Positions 33,538-45,701 of a stretch of DNA of 64,000 nucleotides are shown here, piece after piece (the stretch's first letter is position 1; every line of letters begins with the position of its first letter). The notes under the pieces are model-generated. The model ran no database searches. It was given only the letters and a program-made list of their open reading frames with translations, and was not told where the DNA came from. This DNA is from Isoetes taiwanensis (taxonomy: Eukaryota; Streptophyta; Lycopodiopsida; Isoetales; Isoetaceae), in contig JAJEKV010000005.1 of NCBI GenBank assembly GCA_021234155.1, positions 9,044,216 through 9,108,215 of the forward strand, given 5' to 3'. The position numbers and the translations under genes are program-made.

Positions 33538-33979
33538 TTTGCATAATCCTTCCTAGAATTTTATCTATTGCCCTAGACAAGTTAGATTTAGATGGAAAAA
33601 GAAAATTTGCCTTTCATTCAATGACAACAATCCCACCGTAAGACTAGATACTCTTTATTATGCATAACTTACTGGTACCTGTCAAGAATTACTGATCACT
33701 ACAAACACCAACAATTTGATCGCCAATCCTTCTCCCTCTCCCACATGAATCAAGCATGTGGAAATCGTGGCACAACTAGCTACCTCTAAAAAGGGTGGAC
33801 CATAATATGCTAATTGGCTAGAACATTTGTGCTTATATGTCCATATGTCAGTTGTTAAAAAGACAATAAAAATTGTCTTCACAAGCATGGTCAATATTGA
33901 ATGATGTGTATACATGTCTAAAGAAGTCGAGTCAATTTATTCATGTGCGGGGATTGTAATGTTGGTGGACGTAGGCCTA
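33538..33979. repeat. dispersed repeat family R1, copy 1
   Basis: Shares long blocks with 40880-41320, 60505-61075 and 61330-61760: CATAATCCTTCCT, TTCTCCCTCTCCCAC, CATGTGGAAA, GGGTGGACCATAA and TGTCCATATGTCA. It lacks the SINE insertion present in the 60-61 kb copies. Its right end is the target of the LINE at 33980. Confidence 0.7.
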
Positions 33980-33994
33980 TAATGTTGGTGGACA

Positions 33995-36900
33995 TTGGTG
34001 AATATTTATGCCCATAACAACCCCAGGGGCAGAGATGCTTTAAGGGCCACTCTCAGACATAGACTGAAAGGCTTTGGAAGTCAGGTAGCTTGGCTTATGG
34101 CAGGGGATTTCAATATGGTGGAGGCTGCCGAGGATAAACAAGGGGTGTCTTCAGAAATTGTGCATGGGTTTGAGAAACTTCAGTGGTGTAAATTGTTAGA
34201 GGATATGGGCTTTATGGAGCTGGATGGAGATAAGGGATTTACATGGTGCAGTGGATGGCTGGGAATAGGGAGGACGTATGCAAGGCACGATAGATGCTAT
34301 ATGAATGACGTGGCTGTCTCCATCCTCCCAAACCTTCAAAGGTCCAATCAATTAAAGAATGCTAACTTCGATCATAATCCACAAGTGATATCTACTAAGA
34401 AGTGTCAGTTATGTACATCTAAAACATTATTCAAATTAAATACCAGATATTTGAAGGACCCAGATTTCGTGGAGACCCGCAAAAGCATATGGCAATTGGC
34501 TTTTAGAACGGGAACTGGTATGGAAACCATGATAACAGCTCTTTCAAATATAAAAAATTATGCCAAAAGCTAAAGTGCATAAAGAAAGGGAAGAATTGGA
34601 TTACCTTTATGGCCAACGCCTCTCACTTAGAACATTGGGCCCCAACGATGGGATGGAGGAGAAGAGGATAATAGAGCAGATAAAGACATTAGAAGAGGTC
34701 AAGATAGCTGAAAACAGATGCAAAGCAGGATTGACCTGGCTAAAAGAAGCTGATAAATGCACAAAATTCTTCTTTAAGACAACTAAAGAAAAGAAGAGGT
34801 CTTCCATATTATCATCCATCACTCAAAATGATGGCTCGATTCTCAAATCTCCAGGAGATCTCAAAAGGTATTTACATAACCATTTCTGTGCTTTCTTTGG
34901 AGAACACAATTTACAATTTCAAGAGACTTTCGAAGAGCTGGTGGTTTCAAAAGTCTCACCTATAATAAACTCTAGCCATCTCTCTCTTCCCCTCTCTATT
35001 GAAGATCTTCGAAAGGCCACCTTTTTACTGGCTAAAAATAAATGTCTGGGTATGGATGGAATTTCCATAGAATTCTACCAATGCAATTGGGAATGGATCA
35101 AGGACGATATCTTCTCTACATATACAGACTGTATGCAAGCTAAAAATCTAGACCCAAGGTTGAACACATGATGTATTTCCTTGGTTCGCAAGAGTAAGAA
35201 GCCAAGGACGATCAACGGCTGGAGGCCCATCACACTTTTATCAGCTTTCTATAGAATCATAGCTAAGGCTATGGCAGAGAAGATTAAGCCAATTCTAGCT
35301 GAAGGCATCTCACAAGCCCAATCTGGCTTCCTATCGGGTAGGAGGATCCTAAGCAATGTCGCAGCAGCATTTGAAGGTTTGCACTGGGCTAGAAAAACAA
35401 GACAAAAGGTGGCCTATCTAAAGCTAGACTTTACCAAAGCTTATGACAATATCAAATGGAGTTTTCTGCATAAAATGATGCTCAAGCTGGGTTGTGGAAA
35501 TATTTTTACAGAAGGGGTTATGAAACTTCTGCGATCTGCTCGAGCTTCCGTCTTATTCCAAGGTGAACCCTCTCCAATATTTGACATAAAGAGGGGTATC
35601 AGGCAAGGGTGCCCCCTAGCCCCATTCCTCGGGGGTTTTTAAATCCTGGTAGTAATATGCCTGCTGCTCTCTCTTTGTACTTGGGTCCCATAGGCCAGTT
35701 GGTCTCCGTGGACGATAAAATCATATTCTATTCTATTCTATTCTTTAATATTACAGCAGAAGCACTTTCACAGATATTCATGCAAGCCTCAGCAGACGGT
35801 ATGATTCAGGGACTAGAAATGTTGGTTGGCATCTCATCAAATATGTAACCAATACGCAGACGACACATTCCTATTCTTAGAGGCAGAGGAAGATAACCTG
35901 TCATGTGCAGGTAAATTACTAGCCTCCTCCTCAATAGCTTTAGGATGTCTCATAAATTGGAAAAAATGCACAGTACAGTGGCCATTGGAAGACCCGCATC
36001 CCACATGCTTGACAATCCTACCATGGAAAATAATCCCAGAGGGTGAGGATTCCAACCTGTTAGGTATTTTGGTGGGTATTAACATCGCTAATGCACAAAT
36101 ATGGGACGAAATACTGCTAGGCCTTCAGAAACACTTAAATTGGTGGAAGGTGGCAAAGCTATCACTTGCAAGACGGATTACGGTGGCAAAACATGTGTTA
36201 AGCAATATTCATGTCTACACGTCATCAATTTTACTAGCCCCAAAGGAGAAGGTACAAAATTAGAAGGGTTAATTCACAACTTTGTCTGGGGAGGGAATGA
36301 AGAAGGGGCAGTGGTCAAAATCGCTTGGTGGAAGTGCAAGAGAGATAAGACAGAAGGAGGAATTGGAATGGTTGACATATCATTACGGAGCAAAGTACTA
36401 ATAGCCAAATTCATATGGATGATCTTACAGAAAGAGGTGAAGTCCCCAGGTACGCATCTCATCAACCAGGCCCTATTAGTTTCATGTAAGCATAGTAAGC
36501 CCTCCGTCAAAGTTGCAATCCCATGGTCACTTTTTTTTTTTTTTTATCTTAAGTCATGTAGAGAAGCCTCTCCATTCTTGAAGGAATTAATCTCGGCTTG
36601 GCAAGTCATAAAAAACTACTTACGCTTGACATCAACAAATTCGAAGCACCAAGGCCCCTTAGGTATGGTGGCTGATGCAAGGATCGTAAAGAGGTGGAAA
36701 AATTGTGGAATAGATTCCTGTGCTCAGTGGTACAAGGGAGAGCAACTAGTCAGATGGGCAGAATTCCAGGTATGTTTTGCCTTAAAGGACGCAGACAAAA
36801 TACTATGGGCATGTGTGGCTACAGTATTCCCAAACACTATAACTAGAGGAGATCAAAATCCATGGGTTTTGCGCCCCTCGATTCAGCCAAACAAGTTTGT

Positions 36901-37390
36901 GAAATCAAGTTACAGAAGCTTGAGGATTAAAGGGTTACTTCCAATATCTTTCAAATAGGAACTAGTGGTCACGGAGGAAAACCTTAAAAACATCTGGAGA
37001 AATGCGTGGTAGAATTATCTGCCCCCACGGATAAACACTCTCCTTTGGCAAGTGATACACAGGGTTCCAAGGGTCAATCAACTAGTCTCAAAATGGGATA
37101 ATAACGTCAGTCTAGTATGCCCCATGTGCGAGGCTAAACAGGAATCCACAGAACACTGCCTGGTGGAATGAAAGAAGTTGCAAGTAGTATGGGCAAGGAG
37201 TCTGGATAGCTTTGAATACCCGTTAGGTACCAAGGAACTGTTGTTGGGAATCCTTCCCCTAGAATGGTCCACCATGAAGAAGGTGGCCTTTCATGTAAGT
37301 AGTGCCTGGACAATTTGGTCAATATGGAAGAGGAGAAATGCCTTAGTCTTCGATGAGAATCAAGAGGACATATTGAAGAAGAAGTAAAGG
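33995..37390 (+). pseudogene. LINE ORF2: endonuclease, reverse transcriptase, zf-RVT
   Basis: The endonuclease C-terminal part (NIYAHNNPRGRD, MAGDFNMVEAAEDKQG, FTWCSG) lacks the N-terminal catalytic residues. Linker: AGLTWLKEADKCTKFFFK. RT: KKPRTINGWRPITLLSAFYR, QAQSGFLSGRRIL, YLKLDFTKAYDNIKWSFL, GIRQGCPLAPFL, then after the SINE-like insertion FNITAEALSQIF and the catalytic QYADDTFLFLE (35849-35881). C-terminal: WGGNEEGAVVKIAWWKCKRD and the zinc-finger region PPRINTLLWQVIHRVPRVNQ, CPMCEAKQESTEHCL. Frameshifts occur at about 34560, 35170, 35840 and 36260 and there are stops after 36955. It cannot make an active enzyme. Confidence 0.85.
35631..35743 (+). mobile_element. 113-bp SINE-like insertion inside the LINE RT
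   Basis: The RT frame reads ...CPLAPFL up to 35630 and resumes FNITAEAL at 35744 in a different frame. The insert is GGGGGTTTTTAAATCCTGG, AGTAATATGCCTGCTGCTC, then the shared tail GGGTCCCATAGGCCAGTTGG, CTCCGTGGACGATAAAA and (ATTCT)n. It has the same body and tail as the 26-kb element. The uninterrupted reading on both sides fixes the borders to within a few bases. Confidence 0.75.
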
Positions 37391-37574
37391 TTGAAATATG
37401 GGGCACCTACCTAATTTTACACTAGGTCGTACAAGAGAATAGTGCAAGGAGGAGCCAAAAAACTATCCTCATCTCATATTTGCAGATGGATGCACCCCTG
37501 CCATGTGGCTTTGTATCGTTCTCTTAAAGCAAATAAAGTCTGTTTTTTATCCCTTAAAAAAAAAAAAAGGCCTA

Positions 37575-40100
37575 GCCAAAAAAGTTTTAGATGCAAAAGG
37601 AACAAGGTGCCAGGGCACTACGGATTGCCCCAATGCATCTATGATTGCAAATTCTGATGGCTGTTGTTGGGCGCTACGAATTACCTAATGCCATGTAGGA
37701 AGGATGGAAATGGTTGTAGGAAGGATGGAAACATGTTTGTTATGATACAAGCGCGATGGTGTGGTCAGGATTGGGCAAGAAATTTAACGGCAAGAAATAA
37801 TACTTATTCTATGGGAGAACTTTATCAAACATCTATTTAAAGGTATACATCAAATAACCGAAGTAAGAGTACAAAGATTGTAATTACAAGAAATTTATCG
37901 CGGCGGCCAAGGCCGCCGCGAACATTTCTCTTCCCTTTGGGCTCAAGAGATAATAAACTAGGTGTTTATATGCCCTCAATCTGTTACTGTTGTAACACCT
38001 CTGCAAACAGCTGAGATTTTATCTCAACTTAAAACATGAGGACTAATTTGTCAAGGAGAATGGTTGTGCCTCTATTATAGAGAAAACCATCAGCTCCAAT
38101 GTTCAATGCCTTTGAGGGGGAGATGATCGGCAAACATACCATATATATATGTATCTTTATTGATTCAAACAATAACAATGGAGGCCATATGAATGTCTTT
38201 AGAGAATTTAACAACCACATTGGAGGCCCAAATCATTTACATCTTCTTCAAATGGAATACTATAGAAGGCCACCCAAGGTCTCCCATGAATTTATCTGAA
38301 ATTTTTTTTTTTACCGAAATCAAACATGTAATTGCTTTGAATTCACTTGAGAGCATGAAAACATTGGCTCATAGTTTCATATAAGTGTTCATCCAGTTTT
38401 AGTTGTAGATTTGTGTTATATTTTGCATTGTCGTAGCTCAAGTTTTTGAACTGTGTTACACTGTTAATGACGTGTATTCAAAATGTATAGAAACCAATAA
38501 TCTACTTTCACCTGTTTTTATAGATAAAACTTTCAAAGAATGAGGCGGAAAAATTTACTCATTTCCTTCTATAACAAAAACTACTACACAGTGGAGACCA
38601 GTTAAAAAGGAGGCAAGTGTCTAGGATGTAGTCATGTTGAATAACTAAAACTAATATGTACAATGGAGCCAACTAGGTAAAAGGCAGGCATCGTTTCTTC
38701 AGTATGAGGACAATGCCATCAAATAATTCAACCTACTCAAAGACCTTGATGACAATATAACATGTTATATTGGATAGGTTTGACAGCAGCTTCTTTTGCA
38801 TCATACTGAATCTTTGTTTCTCATCATTTCAAATACAGAATCACTATTTTGCAATGAGTCCATGAGCAGATATAACCAGCAGATCCTGGTCTTTCTTTTT
38901 TGTAGAGGATGACCCACTTGACAGTCCTAAATGCCTGCTGCTAAGAGTTTGAAGAATTTGCAAGGCATCATTAAAAAGCATCAACGTCTCAAACAACTTC
39001 TTATGGAAAGCAAAAGCACTATAATAATAGTATTATATATGCACAAAGCTTTGACACTACTATGAAATATTATAATAGGATTAACATACAAATTAACAAA
39101 TAGCTGAATAGCTGCAAGATATCAAGACCCATCAAGAGGTAAAAAAGAAACACGCAACTCAATTAGAAAGAAGACAATGGATGGAGAAGTCAAGATGGGC
39201 CATGCAAAATAAGATGAAACAGGAAATGCAATATCTTTTACAAAGTGACTTATTCAGAAGGTCGAGTTCTTGATTACACCCCATGGGAGAAGGTTGAGTT
39301 CATGATTATGCCCCATGGGTTACTGCTCCAGGTTCACCACCAATACTGCCTTCATATTCATATGTATGACAGCTAGCAGATCAAATCTCGTAACATATTT
39401 GCACGATCAAATGCCCTTGGGTAGACACATTTCAATCGAAATCTAAACAATGCATTCTGGCATTTAGTGGGAAAAGATTACCTTGTACTAAACTAAATAA
39501 GGTTCTCAAGCAATCCTAGAATTATCATGTTCAGCATGTGTGCAACCTCATGGAAAGATGACAATTAAAATATGTAAAATATAAACATCTTGAAGCCAGC
39601 GTAGCAACCTCTGACATCTCTCTCTCCTCCATCATCCATTCTGCAAAGGTTATTATATGGGATCAAATATTCTCATCGTGCCTTCGTCTAAACATTCCTG
39701 CTCTAATGTACAAAGAACTACTTCCAGATGCAACCAAGGCAAAATGGCCATAAGTTGTGGCTTACTAATGGCAACAAAAAAAAAATTTGAAAAAGAAAAG
39801 AACATGGACCGAATCCTTACCTTCAAGAAGCTATGGCAGTGCCGATAAATGCCAAAAGAAGGGACGAAGTTTCCTAATCATCTGAATCTTTTAAATGAGA
39901 GCTCATATACGGCAATCAGAAACATCCGATATTATAGCTTCGAAACCAGAAAGGCAGAATATACGATTTTAAAAGGGAAAAGGGTTTTGATTCTAAAAAA
40001 CAGAGTCCGAAGCGAAGCATGGGTTTCGATTCTAGAAAATAGAGTCGGAAGCATAAGTAACTGGGGCACAAAACAGTAAGGACAAAAAGATGGGCAAAAA
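37575..40100. other. LTR-like scrap, otherwise no gene
   Basis: Positions 37800-38020 contain the minus-strand LTR-like motifs and the 22-bp palindrome (separate entry). The rest is AT-rich without supported features. Confidence 0.4.
37899..37920. repeat. perfect 22-bp GC palindrome
   Basis: CGCGGCGGCC, AA, GGCCGCCGCG: a 10-bp perfect stem with a 2-nt loop in otherwise AT-rich DNA. On the minus strand it lies downstream of a TATA-like GCATATAAACACC. Confidence 0.9.
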
Positions 40101-40124
40101 ATAGAAGATTGAAAACCCCTCACC

Positions 40125-40400
40125 TTATTCGCCGCCGCGTAATCGTCGTAGCAACCGCCAAGAAGAGGCGTAAGACAATAAAAACCTTGAAATTGCAAGA
40201 GCTAGCGAAAAAAGAAACATCCCAATAACAGATTTCGAGCACAAATGGCTCCGGCGGATGCAGGTTCCACAAATGAACAGGGCACAAGACACTTGTTTTG
40301 TGCTTAACCAATCTAGTATGCGGGTCATTTTTTGGGTCGTATCGTAGGCAAGAAGCAGCCCCCCTGCTTTTGCGGGACGAAAGCATCTACCGAATATGCC
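40125..40400 (-). other. possible 5' exon of an unidentified minus-strand transcript
   Basis: The minus strand shows a GC-richer block ending GGCGGCGAATAAG|GTGAGG (donor at ~40122), and further on CTTCTTGAAG|GTAAGG (~39822). These look like two spliced leader exons. No coding sequence or homology is recognised, so this stays speculative. Confidence 0.25.
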
Positions 40401-40879
40401 AAATGCATCTTCCCCCTAAGAATTATATATGTTAAGATAAGTGGTCCTGAATGTTAAAAGGGTGCCAAGATTGAAGATAAAAGGCAATAAAGCTAATAAT
40501 TATTTAGGAATCTAACTATTAAAAGGTGGGTTCGTGACCAAATATAAAGGGAAGCATATTGAAGGGCCTCTATTTTTATTAAAAGGGCATCAAATGTAAA
40601 AGGAGAAGGAGTGGTTATATAAAGAAAGTAGACCTGTGATTCAAGCAGACCCTTATTTCCTGAACTTGTACTTATATTTCAAAATCATAGGCGCCCCCAA
40701 CTATAAATGACCATAAGTGAAACTAGAGGTGCCCAGAGGCTCCAACATACGGTCTGGGCCGTAGGGTTGATGGTTCCGACGATTGTGGTAGTCTATGATG
40801 CACCAATGCAAAAGTCCAAATGTGATGAAACAGTGCTTTAAAATCTTATCGGCCTACCCACTTACCTATCTGTCTATCT

Positions 40880-41320
40880 ATCATAATCCTTCCTTGAATA
40901 TTATCTAATGCCTTAGATAGCTCAGTTTTAGATGGAAAAGGAAATTTGCCTTCCATTCAATGATGACAGTCTCATTGTGAGACCAAATATTAATTATCAT
41001 GAATATAACTTAGTGATATATGTCAAGAGTTACTTATCACTAACACTATCATAATCAACACGCCAATAATATGATGGCCAATTCTTTCTCCCTCTCCCAC
41101 CTGCCATTCACCCTCATGTGGAAACTAATGCGCTTGATACTAAGGAGTAACAAATAGCTATCTCTAGAAAGGGTGGATCATAACATGCTAGTTAGCTAGA
41201 ACATTTGTATTGTCCATATGTCAATTGTGAAGTAGACATAAAACGGGTCTTTACTAGCATGGTTAATATTGGAGTACGTGTGTACATGTCTAAGGAACTT
41301 GAGTCAATTGTCAAAGTGCC
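40880..41320. repeat. dispersed repeat family R1, copy 2
   Basis: Aligns with copy 1 (33538-33979) throughout, e.g. ATAATCCTTCCT, TTTAGATGGAAAA, GAAATTTGCCTT, GGCCAATTCTTTCTCCCTC and ACATGTCTAAGGAA. It is uninterrupted at the site where the 60-61 kb copies carry a SINE. Confidence 0.7.
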
Positions 41321-41445
41321 GTAAAATTGGTCTTCAGCAAGTAGACATCCTAGGTTTTACTATAAGTTATTAATACATTGACAAATTAGTGATTACAAAC
41401 AAGTTGCTCCTATTTTCCTCAAGTAATGCAAGATATTGATGATAC

Positions 41446-42584
41446 TTTAAATGATAAGTTCTATATTGTGTTTACTATGAAAGCTTGTTTTGCATCTATT
41501 ATGGCCTTAGATAAGTTCTTCGATGCGTTGAACTGCTGTAAAGCTTATGGATTTCACAAATCAATTGCCAATTCTACATTCGAACTACTATTTTCGGAGT
41601 ATTCCACATTTTTTTCTTTTGCTTCCCGCAAATGGTTTGTTAACCTGGGCACATGACAAGGCTGCGGGGAGGGAAATGCATACTTGATCACCTTCCATAT
41701 ATTTGAATCAGAGATGGTGCAGTGATGGAAAGCAGACCGAATGCAACAGGTTGAATAAAGAATGCAAAGCAAGTTTTCGTTCTTGAATGAAGATCCACTT
41801 TTCTTGATGTCTATATAGAAGAAGTCATTTTCAAGAAGCCTATAAATTTGCGTCTTCCAAAGGCAATTTTAAGGAAACCAAAATCATGCAGTATTTGACC
41901 TCTTCTAGTAATTGCCTTCAAATTCAACATAAAACAAAAATTGTGGTCCATTAACATTCTCAACATATTGGAAATTCAACAAAGAAGTCTATGTATCTTG
42001 TGGTCTTTATAGAAGAAATTTAAGAAGGATGTCTATCTATCTCTTGCATCTTCCACAAGGCAATTTCACAAAAGTCTACACAGAAGAATTTTAACAAGCA
42101 AGTCTTATCTCTTGGAAGTCTTACTTGTTTGTGGTCGTGTTTTTTGAATTTTGGCCGAAATCCAGAGAGCCAATAATCTGTGGCCATTGGCTAATGACAT
42201 ATAAATCTTATTTTAACAGATAATTAAACAGATAGATGCCAAAGCCAATAATCTGTGGCTATTGGCTAATGACATATCAACATGGAAATTCAACAAGAAG
42301 ACAACAAGGAAATTCAACAAGGAAATCTTCTTTGTGGTTGTTTATATATCATGGGAGACCTCGTGGTTTTTGAATTTTGGCCAAAAGTATTTGTGCGACC
42401 AAAATTAAGTTCGACGCCTTGAACATAAAACCAAAATTGTGGGCCATTACAACATTCTCTCGGATAACATTTCTTCCCTTGAGTGCCAAAGTTTATGTGC
42501 GTCAAATGGCTTTGTCCTGCACAAGTCTGTTGCTGAAGAAGGTTGTTGCAATTCTCACAATTCTAATTTTGGCATTTGCGATGC
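41446..42584 (+). pseudogene. LRR receptor kinase 5' region, truncated copy 1
   Basis: Upstream sequence from 41446 matches 43970-45680 (with two large gaps). From the ATG at 42507 it encodes MALSCTSLLLKKVVAILTIL, the signal peptide of the kinase at 45702. Homology stops at ~42584, after about 26 codons, and is replaced by unrelated GC-rich LINE sequence in the opposite orientation. There is no kinase or LRR remnant beyond this point. Confidence 0.7.
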
Positions 42585-42599
42585 GTTACCCTAAGGCAC

Positions 42600-43255
42600 G
42601 CGTCTTGATGGTGTTCATTCATCAAAAATGTAGGGGCAAGTCCGCCGCATTACTAAGGGGAACGTGTCGGCCGGATCTGACTGAATCTGGGCAACTCTGG
42701 AAAGTGTGAGACTCATCCTCAATGGCACCCGTTTGACAAAGACCGACAGAGCCCCTGTCTGGCGGGGCTCCCAATCCACCGCCCGCCTCGATCGCGAGAG
42801 ATGGTGGGCACTGTCTTGCGAATGGAGGCAATGAGTGCATGCTTTTTAGGGCAAACCGGGAACGCAGGTAGAGCTGCGGGCCCCGGGCCAACGCGGGGTT
42901 GATGTGCTCCTTGTAATGGGCCGTTTTGACCTGCTCTAGAGCGCCATGGTCCCAGAGCTTGCCAAGGAAGCAAGCGTCCAGGTATTCGCGCAAGCTATCA
43001 CGATCGGCCTCTGTGTCCACTTGCACGCATCTGTGCTCCTGCAAGTTCCATCTGGCGAACCAGTGATCTCTCTTACCCCTCCAACAGGCCCTGAGCCGCT
43101 GCGGGCCCATTGCCACAGCGTAAGCCAGGTGCAGGAGTCGAGCATCACCCATATTAACCACTTTTTGAAAGTAGACGATGTGTCTATCAAGGGTTGCTTG
43201 CTGAAGCGGCAAGAATCCAGTTTCCTGCAGCAGAATCTGATAGGGGACTGAAGGT
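42600..43255 (-). pseudogene. non-LTR reverse transcriptase C-terminal fragment
   Basis: The minus-strand frame reads PSVPYQILLQETGFLPLQQA, HIVYFQKVVNMGDARLLHLA, then far downstream GLCQTGAIEDESHTFQSCPD. This matches the tail of non-LTR RT polyproteins after the polymerase, ending in a C-X2-C...H...C zinc-knuckle (first Cys partly altered). It is about 210 residues, GC-rich and open throughout but lacking the polymerase domain. The RT fragment at 63.04-63.77 kb (minus) could be the same family. Confidence 0.6.
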
Positions 43256-43443
43256 TTGGGGCAAGTTATAAAAATAGCCTAAAGAACAATGTGCAAGGTT
43301 TATGCGCAATCTCAATAAGTGACATGTAGACCTTTGTCTATCAAATGGCTGTTAAGACATCTAGTCCTAGAGCATGTTAAAAACCAAACAAGAACATCAA
43401 AACCCAACAATTTGCCAAAAAACCGTCATGAACACTTGGCTTA

Positions 43444-43609
43444 GGGACGCCTCACATGTCGCCGGCAAGTTTTTGCCGGACGTCAAGCCGTTCGAGACGC
43501 TCAGGTGTAAACTGCTCCAGTAGTTCGGTGACGAATGGCTCAGACGTCAAACCGGCCGTCTCAGATGAATTACATGTGAATACCTAAAAATTTACATGTG
43601 AGGCGCCTC
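43444..43609. mobile_element. 166-bp MITE, TTA target duplication
   Basis: Ends GGGACGCCTCACATGT and (reverse complement of the right end) GAGGCGCCTCACATGT, 13 of 16 identical. It is flanked by TTA(G) at 43441-43443 and 43610-43612. A TTA duplication suggests PIF/Harbinger (Tourist-like). It contains an inner hairpin GCCGGCAA/TTGCCGG and two further imperfect palindromic modules. Confidence 0.55.
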
Positions 43610-43969
43610 TTAGTTGGAAAAACTAAACGTCGGAAGGGTCTTAAAGCAGGAAAAAAAAGAATAGACTTGGTCAAGGGTGCACAATTAGAATTATAAGACC
43701 CCGTAGAATCGAGACAAGTAAAGCTAGAGGGCATCTGATAATGACAAAATTTTCTGCCAAAGCAACAATGATCAAGTACCTATCAAATGCATCATCTCGT
43801 GCAGGTTGAAGAAAGGACCAATCATAAGCAATGTTGAAGAATAAATCAAATTTATGCAACGAAGAGAAGGGGTAATTGGACCCAGGCCTAGACCCAGACC
43901 CAGACCCAGACCAAAATCAAACTACCAAGCACTTTACGAGAGAGATGAAGGGCAACATACATGATTAAT

Positions 43970-45680
43970 TGATAAGTTCTATACCGTTTTTACTATGAAA
44001 GCTTGTTTTGCAGCTAGTATGGCCTTAGATAAGTTTTTTCGATGCATTGAACTGCTATAAAAGCTTGTGGATTTGACAAATCAGTTGCTAATTCTACATT
44101 CAAACTACTATTTTCAAAGTATTCCACGTTTGTGTTTCTTTTGCTTCCCGCAAATGGTTTGTTAACCCGGGCACATGACCAAGGCTGCGGGGAGGGAAAT
44201 GCATACTTGATCACCTTCCATATATTTGAATCAAATGCGTTTATATGAGAAGCAATTTTTATATGTTGAAACTCTGATCTTCTTAGCGCGACTGCCTATT
44301 GGGGTAGCCAGCTCCCTGATCAGGCCAAGGATCATCGACTTGTTGCTCTTCAACGGGAACTCCGTATATCTCAAGCGGGATGTGGGTTAATGTGGCCAAA
44401 AAATTTTGGGTTAATGTGGCCATGCCACATTAACCACTGGTTAATGTGGCCATCCGATATCAGCCAGGTGGTTAATGTGGCCAAAAAGTGGTTAATGTGG
44501 CCAAAAACCAGACTTCAAATCTACGGCGGCGGGGCAAAAATTTCAATCGACTGGTTCTTTCTGCTCTATGGGCAGTTTGATTCGATCTAAAAACCATGCC
44601 AATCGCTTCATCTACCTCTTTTATGCTAGATCAGTGAAGAGAGGAAGAGATTTGAAGCAAAATGGAGTCGGATCGACCAAAAAACACCAAAAAACGCCCA
44701 AAATAGTTGGTTTTTGGGCTTCAAACCGCGCTGTTCTTCATGGCTGATACAGGCGGCCACATTAACCACATCCCGCTTGAGATATACGGCGTTCCTCTTC
44801 AACGACGTCAAGAAAAGAGATGGTGCAGTGATGGAAAGCAGACCGGATGCAACATGTTGAATAAAAAATGCAAAGCAAGTTTTCATTCTTGCTTAGAATG
44901 GTCCGCCACATGGCAATCTACCATTGGATATGAAACAAGAATGAAGATCCACTTTTCTTGATGTCTATATAGAAGAAGTCATTTTCAAGAAGCCTATAAA
45001 CTTGCGTCTTTCAAAGGCAATTTTAAGGAAACCAAAATCAGGCAGTATTTGCCCTCTTCTAGTAATTGACTTCAAATTCAACATAAAACAAAAATCATGG
45101 TCCATTAACATTCTCAACATATTGGAAATTCAACAAAGAAGTGTATGTATCTCTTGTGTCTATATCTTGTGGTCTTTATAGAAGAAATTTAAGAAGGATG
45201 TCGATCTATCTCTTGCATCTTCCACAAGGCAATTTCACAAAAGTCTAGACAGAAGAATTTTATCAAGCAAGTCTTATCTCTTGGAAGTCTTACTTGTTTG
45301 TGGTTGTGTTTTTTGAATTTTGGCCGAAATCCAGAGAGCCAATAATCTGTGGCCATTGGCTAATGACATATAAATCTTATTTTAACAAATAATTAAACAG
45401 ATAGATGCCAAAGCCAATAATCTGTGGCTATTGGCTAATGACATATCAACATGGAAATTCAACAAGAAGACAACAAGGAAATTCAACAAGGAAATCTTCT
45501 TTGTGGTTGTTTATATATCATGGGAGACCTTGTGGTGTTTGAATTTTGGCCAAAAGTATTTGTGGAAAAGTCTTTGTGCGACCAAAATTAAGTTCGTGAC
45601 TTAAAATTCAGAATAAAACCAAAATTGTGGGCCATTACAACTTTCTCAAAATATCGGATAACATTTCTTCCCTTTGAGTG
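43970..45680. repeat. duplicated upstream region of the receptor kinase
   Basis: Second copy of the segment at 41446-42480. The two are near-identical over long blocks (e.g. GCCAATAATCTGTGGCCATT, ATATCAACATGGAAATTCAA). This copy has about 580 extra bases at 44236-44818, which include a short coding-like stretch (RLPIGVASSLIRPRIIDLLL, unassigned) interrupted by the TIR element at 44356. Confidence 0.75.
44356..44794. mobile_element. 439-bp TIR element, Mutator-like
   Basis: The arms at 44356-44397 and 44754-44794 are inverted copies (shared core CCGTATATCTCAAGCGGGAT then GTGG and TTAATGTGGCC), with one mismatch and one indel in ~41 bp. Flanking direct repeats CTCTTCAACG lie at 44346-44355 and 44795-44804. 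TIRs of ~40 bp and a 9-10-bp duplication fit a non-autonomous Mutator-like element. The interior has five direct and one inverted copy of GGTTAATGTGGCCA. Confidence 0.75.
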
Positions 45681-45701
45681 CCAAAGTTCTATGTGCGGCA
45701 A

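Larger units (their letters stand above)
33980..37567 (+). mobile_element. 5'-truncated LINE with poly(A) and 7-bp target duplication
   Basis: Starts inside the endonuclease domain and ends in an A14-type tail (37554-37567). It is flanked by AGGCCTA at 33973-33979 and 37568-37574. It carries one decayed ORF2 (separate entry). The 5' truncation, poly(A) end and target duplication are typical of L1-type retrotransposition. The duplication is short and overlaps the tail by an A, so its exact length is uncertain. Confidence 0.65.

Noticed and set aside
31590-37567. One full-length LINE combining the ORF1 relic and ORF2
   Set aside because: A dispersed repeat (R1) lies between them and the LINE has its own target duplication starting at 33973, so they are separate insertions.
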